NCBI GenBank assembly: GCA_021811635.1
Contig: JAJZNS010000012.1
Span: forward strand, 1-8,068
DNA: 8,068 nt
Direction of reading: 5' to 3'
DNA from: Thermoplasmata archaeon
GTDB taxonomy: Archaea > Thermoplasmatota > Thermoplasmata > Thermoplasmatales > Thermoplasmataceae
The translations under genes and the position numbers were made by a program. A model generated the notes under the pieces. That model searched no databases, was not told the origin of the DNA, and was given only the letters and a program-made list of their open reading frames with translations. This document shows positions 1-4,895 of the stretch, piece after piece (within the stretch, counting starts at the first letter, position 1; every line of letters begins with the position of its first letter).

Positions 1-1
1 T

Positions 2-277
2 GAATCCTTTACAAGAACGAACGATGAGTTCTCGGTCTCTGCCATCGCACTTCACCTTGATAATTGTATTGAATGAACGCACATAAGCGGAATACCTCAT
101 ATGTGAGCTAAAACCTGCCTTTTCAGCGCTGACCCGGCATCGCAAATTCCTAATGGATAGTGTGGCTCTATGAGTAGATTGCACTAAAACAAATTCTTGC
201 ACTGTGAGAGGAAAGGGATATACTTGAAAGCGTCCAGTATGGCCCGGCCCGGGTATTTGTTTCCATGGGGTGTTATG
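2..277 (-). other. Open reading frame without start, running off left edge (doubtful)
   Basis: This minus-strand frame is free of stops for 92 codons, from just after two adjacent stop codons (283-278) to the left edge. It has no early ATG: the first is at 100-98, which would leave only 33 codons in the window. The translation is not obviously low-complexity and has a proline/glycine-rich start (WKQIPGPGHTGRF) and a Cys-containing KVKCDGRDREL segment, but I do not recognise the family. It could be a gene remnant, the start of a real gene using a non-ATG codon, or a chance open frame, which is quite possible at this length over six frames. A short part of it resembles a frame at 2113-2160. The rest of 1-356 holds nothing else I can support. 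Confidence 0.2.
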
Positions 278-330
278 TTATCAGGTCAGCCATATCGGGA
301 TACGGGATATTCAGATGTTAGGATATTACG

Positions 331-338
331 TTTTAAGC
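331..338 (+). promoter_or_regulatory. Possible TATA box of the HTH_10 regulator gene
   Basis: The A/T-rich box TTTTAAGC is centred about 23 bases before the ATG at 357. That is close to the archaeal TATA-to-transcription-start distance and would fit a leaderless or nearly leaderless message. The match to a consensus TATA box is only moderate. Confidence 0.3.
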
Positions 339-356
339 GCACGTGCGATCCATCGG

Positions 357-983
357 ATGAGAACTATGACGTCTAAGAATCTTGCTGAGATAGTCATTGA
401 GGTCTCAAGGGACGACTGTCAGGTGATCAATTCCCTATCTGATGCCGGTTGTGATGTTGACCGGTTATCAGTCAGGCAGGATCGGACTCTCCACTCTATA
501 AAGCCTAAAGACGGCTGCAACCTTGCACAACTGTTTTCATCGAAGTACATCAAGCTGCGCACCACGAGCAAGGGAGAAATATGGGCAGAGAGCTGCAGCT
601 GCAAAGCGTGTGCATTCTTCTCAAAACTGCCGTTCGTGGAGATCATAGGAAGTGCCTCTTTAGGCAAGAAGACTCTTCAGGTGAGGGCTGTGGTCCCATC
701 AAAATCTGATCTCAGGCTGCTTCGATCCAGCCTTCGAAATTCAGGCCTTGAATATCGCATCCTGAACGAGAAACCTTTCGTCCACAGGGAAATGACCCAG
801 AAGGAGAGGAGCCTCATAGAGCTGGCGCTCAAGAAGAATTTTTTCGACTGCGAGAACAGGATGTCTCTCACCGAGCTTGCGAAGATGGTGGGCGTTTCGC
901 CCTCCTCCCTTTCTGAATCGATAAGGCGGGGAACGAAGAAGGCGGTGGTTTTCTACCTTGAAAGAACTGGTGGCCGGGAATAA
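357..983 (+). CDS. HTH_10 family (bacterio-opsin activator type) transcriptional regulator
   Basis: A probable DNA-binding regulator of the archaeal HTH_10 family. From the ATG at 357 it has 208 residues. The last 60 or so carry the family helix-turn-helix: a TQKERSLIELALKKNFFD helix pair (about 147-164), LTELAKMVGVSPSSLSESIRR (about 171-191) and a short tail. The preceding part, about 8-140, is the usual alpha/beta region and probably senses a signal. It contains C80, C82 and C85 (C-S-C-K-A-C), a possible metal or redox site. The frame is open back to a GTG at 270, but the similarity to the family begins only around TSKNLAEIVIEV, and a TATA-like box sits just before 357. An ATG at 366 with GGATGAG upstream is almost as good. 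The gene stands alone and its target is unknown. Family assignment is firm; the start is uncertain by a few codons. Confidence 0.85.
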   Translation: MRTMTSKNLAEIVIEVSRDDCQVINSLSDAGCDVDRLSVRQDRTLHSIKPKDGCNLAQLFSSKYIKLRTTSKGEIWAESCSCKACAFFSKLPFVEIIGSASLGKKTLQVRAVVPSKSDLRLLRSSLRNSGLEYRILNEKPFVHREMTQKERSLIELALKKNFFDCENRMSLTELAKMVGVSPSSLSESIRRGTKKAVVFYLERTGGRE

Positions 984-1292
984 TTCCCCCAGTCCATCCT
1001 GATTTTTCGCACAGTTTGAAATTTATCCGTGGATTTCAGGGATCTGAAGCCTTTCCATGGGAAGCAGTATCCATACAGCCGAATTCCTGATTGAAGGCCC
1101 AGCCCTTTAGGTTTTGGTTCTTACTTCCGCAATGCACATGCTGTCTCAAAACCATGACGATGGAAATTGGTGTAAAGAGCGCTTACGTCTAAGGCTTAAC
1201 CTCCTAATTTTCCCGCGCCGTTGCAATTTTTCCCTAACCATTAAGGTCTGATATTCAAGTTATCACATGCCATCCCTGTCACGGCGAACAAA
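984..1292. other. Gene-poor spacer between HTH_10 gene and DUF981 gene
   Basis: These 309 bases contain no reading frame worth reporting on either strand and no tRNA-like fold that I can find. A short T-run (TGATTTTTCG, 1001-1010) soon after the HTH_10 stop may help end its transcript. The 3' third should hold the promoter of the next gene, but no box there is close to a consensus TATA: ATTAAGG near 1240 and GATATTC near 1250 are weak candidates. Confidence 0.5.
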
Positions 1293-1916
1293 ATGGCAAC
1301 ATTTGTAGACGACTTGGCCCTGGAATATTTCCTGGTGACCATGGTAAGCGTGATAACCCTGTACACCATAGCGGCAGTATACCTTGAGTATAGGAAGAAC
1401 GGAACAAAGAATTTGAGAGCTGCAATGGCCCCCGCTGGATTTCCACTGCTGGTGCTTGGGACGGTAATACTTCTTATAGGCCTCTTTCAGGAATTTGTGT
1501 GGCCTCTACCCGGAAGCTACAACATATTTTTCGGCGACCCGTTCCTGATGCTGGGAATGGTCACACTGGTCTATGCCATTGCAGTGCTAAAGGACTATAA
1601 GTTACAGTATCCCGGGATTTTTGCCTTCTTCATAGGCTTGATGGCTGTAACGTACGGATACTTTGGATACATCAATAACCTTCCCCATCCAAACCAGGCA
1701 CTTGAGACCTTCATCCTTTATCTGGGATACGGAGCATTCGGAATTCTGGTTTACCCGGTCAGCCTCATCTACGACATTCTTCCCTCGAGAACCAAGAGCC
1801 CGTATATTGCTAACATTATACTGGTCATATTCTTCTTCCTGGTCTTGCTGGCAATGGTTGCATCAACATACGGTGGACTCACGGCAGTAGGCTCACATAT
1901 CAAATCCGCACCATAA
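1293..1916 (+). CDS. DUF981 family six-helix membrane protein
   Basis: An integral membrane protein of 207 residues with no known biochemical function, placed in the archaeal DUF981 family from its overall pattern. Six hydrophobic segments lie at roughly 10-32, 46-68, 80-99, 107-127, 138-160 and 172-196. Between the second and third is the conserved-looking loop WPLPGSYNIFFGDPF (70-84), whose invariant-looking W, P, G, D set suggests a functional site at the membrane face. Two cytoplasmic-type positive patches (EYRKNGTKNLR near 32-42 and LPSRTKSP near 163-170) help orient the chain. There is no signal peptide beyond the first helix. The ATG at 1293 is the first start in frame near the hydrophobic N-terminus; no good Shine-Dalgarno precedes it. 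The gene is monocistronic, with a terminator directly after it. The family call is made from memory of its signature and is fairly secure; the role is unknown. Confidence 0.8.
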   Translation: MATFVDDLALEYFLVTMVSVITLYTIAAVYLEYRKNGTKNLRAAMAPAGFPLLVLGTVILLIGLFQEFVWPLPGSYNIFFGDPFLMLGMVTLVYAIAVLKDYKLQYPGIFAFFIGLMAVTYGYFGYINNLPHPNQALETFILYLGYGAFGILVYPVSLIYDILPSRTKSPYIANIILVIFFFLVLLAMVASTYGGLTAVGSHIKSAP

Positions 1917-1931
1917 GGCTATTTGAAATTT

Positions 1932-1961
1932 AGGGGGGGGGGTTACCCCTTTTCTTTTTTT
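1932..1961 (+). terminator. Terminator after the DUF981 gene: G-run/CCCC hairpin with T-tract
   Basis: Ten consecutive Gs (1933-1942) are followed by TTA, CCCC (1946-1949), TTTT, C and seven Ts. Four or five Gs can pair with the Cs to form a short strong hairpin directly before an 11-T stretch broken by one C. It starts 15 bases after the stop codon. Both hairpin-type and T-tract termination would work here. Confidence 0.75.
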
Positions 1962-2338
1962 ATATTGAATTTATCCAATCATTGACGTCTTCCATTTTAT
2001 TTTTACTCTGGTCTGCAGACTGTTCATGCGTACCATATGTTAATCAGGGGGCCCTTTAGGCACGATAATGCAACTGCATTCATTCGTCAGCAAGGTGGAC
2101 GGCACTATGGAATGGAAGCAAACTGCCGGATCGTTTCACTTTTCTCCGTTCAAAACATATTCTTGCGAAATTTACCTCTGCTCCCAGATCAATCCCCTCA
2201 GGCGGCATCCACATTATTTATAAAATCAATGAAAGCTCCAGATCCTCTCCAGGAAGGATCTTTTAATTCTTATGCTTCAATAATGCACTCAATTCTGACC
2301 GATGGGCTTAATAGAAGGACTTTGGAGATTTCAGAAGC
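1962..2338. other. Gene-poor region with only weak small reading frames
   Basis: Nothing here is convincingly coding. Two overlapping plus-strand frames exist. One is 2037-2360 (107 codons), with no Shine-Dalgarno, no recognisable motif, and a 3' end running through the next gene's TATA-like box. The other is 2068-2223 (51 codons), containing a WKQTAGSFHFSPFKTY segment resembling part of the open frame at the left edge of the window. The region also carries a TATA-like box (2216-2225) and a hairpin followed by Ts (2241-2264). It may hold decayed mobile or accessory gene fragments, or a short non-coding transcript. None of these is established. Confidence 0.4.
2241..2264 (+). other. Hairpin followed by four Ts (possible weak terminator)
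   Basis: GATCCT (2241-2246) and AGGATC (2255-2260) form a perfect 6-bp stem with an 8-base loop, directly followed by TTTTAATTCTT. This has the shape of a simple terminator. It lies 18 bases after the stop of the small frame 2068-2223 and just after the TATA-like ATTTATAAAA at 2216-2225. No gene that it clearly serves can be seen, so its role is open. Confidence 0.3.
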
Positions 2339-2348
2339 CTTTATAATG
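2339..2348 (+). promoter_or_regulatory. TATA box of the CDGSH protein gene
   Basis: CTTTATAATG is a good archaeal TATA-like sequence centred about 33 bases before the ATG at 2377. It predicts a start of transcription a few bases before that ATG. The resulting very short leader would still include all or part of the GGTGA at 2369-2373, the likely ribosome-binding sequence. Confidence 0.55.
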
Positions 2349-2376
2349 ATGTATCAATAAAGCCAATGGTGATTTT

Positions 2377-2586
2377 ATGTCAAGAATAGTACTGCATGAG
2401 AGAAACCGGCCTTACGTGATAAAGGCGGGGAACGAGGAAATCTACCTTTGTGCTTGCGGGCTTTCGCAGAACAAGCCATACTGTGACGGGCACCATAAGG
2501 TTACCCTGGACGAGAAGGAAGGCATCTTCGTTTACGACAGCGAGGGACACAGAACCCGAGTTGAGTCATTGTACAAGAATCCGTAA
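2377..2586 (+). CDS. CDGSH-type iron-sulfur protein
   Basis: A 69-residue protein of the CDGSH (mitoNEET-like) iron-sulfur family, expected to hold one [2Fe-2S] cluster through three cysteines and one histidine. The signature C-x-C-x2-S-x3-P-x-C-D-G-x-H is complete: C25, C27, S30, P34, C36, D37, G38 and H40. The usual serine before the ligand histidine is itself histidine (H39), giving CDGHH. There is one motif only, no membrane anchor and no partner domain, so it is a small soluble single-motif member that would probably need to dimerise. Family members are linked to redox or iron-sulfur transfer; no specific role can be read here. The ATG at 2377 has GGTGA four bases upstream and a TATA-like box about 33 bases upstream. 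The spacing to the next gene (87 bases, with its own promoter) suggests the gene is transcribed separately. Confidence 0.9.
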   Translation: MSRIVLHERNRPYVIKAGNEEIYLCACGLSQNKPYCDGHHKVTLDEKEGIFVYDSEGHRTRVESLYKNP

Positions 2587-2618
2587 TAAAATGTCACCGT
2601 ATGCATTGTGAAGGCGTC

Positions 2619-2643
2619 CTGATCCCGTAGAATTAGGGATCAG
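2619..2643. promoter_or_regulatory. Perfect 8-bp inverted repeat abutting the TATA box (possible operator or terminator)
   Basis: CTGATCCC (2619-2626) and GGGATCAG (2636-2643) are exact inverted copies separated by nine A/T-rich bases. The right arm ends exactly where the TATA-like box of the next operon begins. In archaea, a repressor or activator bound here would block or assist recruitment of TBP and TFB. It could instead be a hairpin ending the CDGSH transcript, but no T-run follows it, so an operator seems more likely. Confidence 0.5.
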
Positions 2644-2652
2644 CATTATAAC
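2644..2652 (+). promoter_or_regulatory. TATA box of the ADP-forming ligase operon, leaderless spacing
   Basis: CATTATAAC is centred about 26 bases before the TTG at 2674. That is the distance expected between an archaeal TATA box and the transcription start, so the message probably begins at or next to the start codon. No Shine-Dalgarno is visible, which fits a leaderless message. Confidence 0.6.
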
Positions 2653-2673
2653 TCGCTTTTCAATACAACGCGG

Positions 2674-4065
2674 TTGTTTGATCTATTCTTTTCACCCAGA
2701 AGCATTGCGATAATTGGAGCCTCCTCGAATCCCGAGAAAATAGGGTACGCCATCCTGAAAAACCTCACCTCTTCAGGATACAGCGGATCAATTTACCCTG
2801 TCAACCCCAACTCCAGCGAGATAATGGGGCTGAAGGCATACGCCTCCATGACGCAGATTCCCGGACATGTTGATTTGACCGTTATCGCCCTCCCTGCTTC
2901 AAAGACACCAGATGAGGTCAGGGAATGCGTCAGATTGAAGGTGCCATACGTGATAATCATTCCCGGTGGATTTTCAGAAACCGGAGAGGAAGGCAGAATC
3001 CTTGAAAGCCGGATCAGCAGGGCAATTGCCGGTTCTGGCACCAGGATCATTGGACCCAATACGGTTGGGGTTTATTTCCCGCATACCAGGGTTAACACCG
3101 CACTGACGCCTCCAGACAGGATTTCGTTCCCTCCTCCGGGGAATATTGCGTTCATATCACAGAGCGGGGCACTTGGCCTCCTTACGATGGATTCAATATC
3201 AGAGTACGGCATAGGCGTGTCCGCGTTCGTCAACCTTGGGAACAAGCTTGACGTCAATGAACTTGAAATGATCAGCCATTTCTCGACAGATCAAAATACG
3301 GGAAGCATTGCGCTTTATCTCGAGAGCATCGAATCGGGCAGGAAATTTTTTGATCTGATAATGGAGGTGAACCGGAGGAAACCGATAGTGATCCTCAAAT
3401 CAGGCAGAAGTGAGGCATCGGCCAGGGCGGCTTCCCTGCACACCGGCGCAATGGCCTCCGACGACAGGATCTTAAACGGTGCCCTTTGCCAGGCCGGAGT
3501 GGCAAGGGCGTTCGACGAAACCGAGCTGCTGGATTATGCCAGGGTCCTCGCGTATGCCAGGCCATTTTCAGGCAACAGGATTGCAGTGGTGACGACAGCA
3601 GGCGGAGTGGGGGTGATATCAGCGGATCTTATTTCCTCAAAGATCAACGGGGTCGGCCTTCAGATGGCATCCCTGTCCCCTGCCACAAAGCAGAGAATAA
3701 GGGAATCGATTGTGGCATTTGGGACCGCGGAGAACCCCATCGATTTGACAGCTGACGGATCAATTGAAAGCTATGACCGGGTATTGTCTGCGCTTGAAAA
3801 AGAACCCGAAGTGGACGCGATCCTTGCATATGCACTGCCGCAGACGCCAAAAATGAGCATGGAGATTGTGGAAGTAGTCGGTAAACACATAAACACCGGC
3901 AAGACGATAATCGTCGGTGTGATTGGATCGAAGCTCGGGAGGGAATTGCTGCTGGAATTCGAGAAGAAGAAGATTGCTGCATTTCCAAGCATCCAGAGGT
4001 CGGTGAGGGCCCTGAAGGTGCTGCATGACTATGGGAAATTCATGAAGGACAGGGGATACAAGTGA
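2674..4065 (+). CDS. ADP-forming acetate/acyl-CoA ligase, alpha subunit
   Basis: Alpha subunit of the NDP-forming acyl-CoA synthetase, which converts acyl-CoA + ADP + phosphate to acid + ATP + CoA in the cytoplasm and is the energy-conserving step of archaeal acetate or organic-acid formation. Its 463 residues match the usual length of separate alpha subunits. In order: a CoA-binding Rossmann domain (about 1-130) with GASSNPEKIG (15-24) and GPNTVG (127-132); a ligase domain (about 155-290) with QSGALG (163-168) and the catalytic phospho-histidine H256 in SLHTGAMA; and a second ligase domain (about 300-455) with TTAGGVGV (307-314). The start is TTG at 2674. It is the only usual start codon after an in-frame stop at 2620, sits two residues before the FFSPRSIAIIGAS core, and lies 26 bases after a TATA-like box. 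The beta-subunit gene overlaps its end by 4 bases. Acid specificity cannot be read from the sequence. Confidence 0.93.
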   Translation: MFDLFFSPRSIAIIGASSNPEKIGYAILKNLTSSGYSGSIYPVNPNSSEIMGLKAYASMTQIPGHVDLTVIALPASKTPDEVRECVRLKVPYVIIIPGGFSETGEEGRILESRISRAIAGSGTRIIGPNTVGVYFPHTRVNTALTPPDRISFPPPGNIAFISQSGALGLLTMDSISEYGIGVSAFVNLGNKLDVNELEMISHFSTDQNTGSIALYLESIESGRKFFDLIMEVNRRKPIVILKSGRSEASARAASLHTGAMASDDRILNGALCQAGVARAFDETELLDYARVLAYARPFSGNRIAVVTTAGGVGVISADLISSKINGVGLQMASLSPATKQRIRESIVAFGTAENPIDLTADGSIESYDRVLSALEKEPEVDAILAYALPQTPKMSMEIVEVVGKHINTGKTIIVGVIGSKLGRELLLEFEKKKIAAFPSIQRSVRALKVLHDYGKFMKDRGYK

Positions 4066-4724
4066 AGGCTGGAAAGTCTCTGGGAGAAATTCTTCACGGT
4101 GAAGTCACGGAATTCGACCTCAAGATCGCACTGAAAGAGTATGGATTCAGGGTTCCCCGGGGCCTGCTGATTGATGCGATACCAGCATCGATCCCGATTA
4201 ACTTTCCGGTAGTGCTTAAAGTATCGGATCCCCACATATTGCACAAATCTGAACTCGGAGGGGTTTCGATAGGGATCGGGAGCCATGATGCCCTCGCTGC
4301 CGAACTTGCCAGGATGAAAAAGGCATTCCCGGGGGCGCACTTCCTTGTTGAGGAGATGGTTACCGGCGGCGTAGAGCTGATAGTGGGGGTAAGCAGGAAC
4401 AGGGATTTCGGCCTCTCAATTATGGTGGGAGCAGGAGGAATCTTCACTGAACTCTATGGAGATGCGGCATTCAGGCTGTTGCCCATAGAGAGACAGGATG
4501 CCATTGACATGATTGAAAGCGTGACACTTGGAAAATTTCTGGTGGGATTCCGCGGGAAATCCATAGATCGTGAGTCGCTTGTGGAGTTCCTGCTGAAGGT
4601 TTCGGCATTTGCCGAAGAATGCAGGGATATCATAGATCAGATGGACATGAACCCGGTAACGGCATCCGGGAAGGAGATAACCATTCTGGATGCAAAGTTG
4701 GTAAAGACAAAGGGCACTTCATAG
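4062..4724 (+). CDS. ADP-forming acetate/acyl-CoA ligase, beta subunit (ATP-grasp)
   Basis: Beta subunit, which binds the nucleotide and takes the phosphate from the alpha-subunit histidine. The 220 residues form one ATP-grasp unit. Visible are the N-terminal EFDLKIALKEYGF helix (17-29), VVLKVSDPHILHKSELGG (50-67) with the conserved H61 and K62, the adenine-contact strand FLVEEMV (94-100), GAGGIFTELYGD (123-134), and the metal-binding end MDMNPV (194-199) and LDAK (209-212). H61 corresponds to the second, beta-subunit histidine known to be needed in Pyrococcus enzymes. The GTG start lies inside GTGA, so the stop of the alpha gene overlaps it by 4 bases. Translation is probably coupled, giving equal amounts of the two subunits. 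Nothing looks truncated or mutated. Separate alpha and beta genes resemble the Pyrococcus arrangement rather than the fused enzymes of some other archaea. Confidence 0.93.
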   Translation: MKAGKSLGEILHGEVTEFDLKIALKEYGFRVPRGLLIDAIPASIPINFPVVLKVSDPHILHKSELGGVSIGIGSHDALAAELARMKKAFPGAHFLVEEMVTGGVELIVGVSRNRDFGLSIMVGAGGIFTELYGDAAFRLLPIERQDAIDMIESVTLGKFLVGFRGKSIDRESLVEFLLKVSAFAEECRDIIDQMDMNPVTASGKEITILDAKLVKTKGTS

Positions 4725-4780
4725 ATCTGTTGGAATACAGCCCTGGAATGGTTGCGAAGGTTCCAGTGCGGCACGTTGCT

Positions 4781-4792
4781 GGCAGATCTGCC
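4781..4792. promoter_or_regulatory. 12-bp perfect palindrome upstream of the acyl-CoA synthetase gene
   Basis: GGCAGATCTGCC reads the same on both strands and lies about 60 bases before the likely TATA box. A second inverted pair, CTGGAA (4743-4748) and TTCCAG (4761-4766) around a 12-base spacer, lies just before it. Either may be a binding site for a dimeric regulator. The position is typical of an activator site rather than a repressor site. A function has not been shown. Confidence 0.35.
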
Positions 4793-4851
4793 TTTACGCT
4801 TAAGGTTTTCTGGATTTTCCACAGATCATGTAAGGCCGGTTCCATGAGACC

Positions 4852-4859
4852 ATAAAATA
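4852..4859 (+). promoter_or_regulatory. Possible TATA box of the acyl-CoA synthetase gene
   Basis: ATAAAATA is centred 40 bases before the ATG at 4896, which predicts a transcription start near 4880 and a leader of roughly 15 bases. GAGGGATCA (4872-4880) lies between the box and that start, so it is more likely a protein-binding sequence than a ribosome-binding site. A second, weaker box, CATTATGAA, lies at 4860-4868. Confidence 0.45.
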
Positions 4860-4895
4860 CATTATGAAATTGAGGGATCAGCGTGGCAGAATCCA

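Noticed and set aside
239..255. G/C-rich palindromic tract (GGCCCGGCCCGGG) as a regulatory element
   Set aside because: It is about 100 bases before the likely start of the regulator gene, with no TATA-like box nearby. It can be read as simple G/C clustering.
270..356. Upstream GTG (270) start for the HTH_10 regulator
   Set aside because: The extra 29 residues have no family similarity and no ribosome-binding site precedes the GTG. A TATA-like box at 331-338 would fall inside the coding region.
2037..2360. 107-codon plus-strand open frame as a gene
   Set aside because: It has no ribosome-binding site or suitable promoter, no recognisable motif or domain, and ends inside the promoter region of the CDGSH gene. 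Its composition looks like translated non-coding DNA.
3644..3988. 114-codon minus-strand frame inside the alpha-subunit gene
   Set aside because: It lies wholly within a well-supported gene and translates to a Ser/Arg/Gln-rich chain typical of an antisense shadow.
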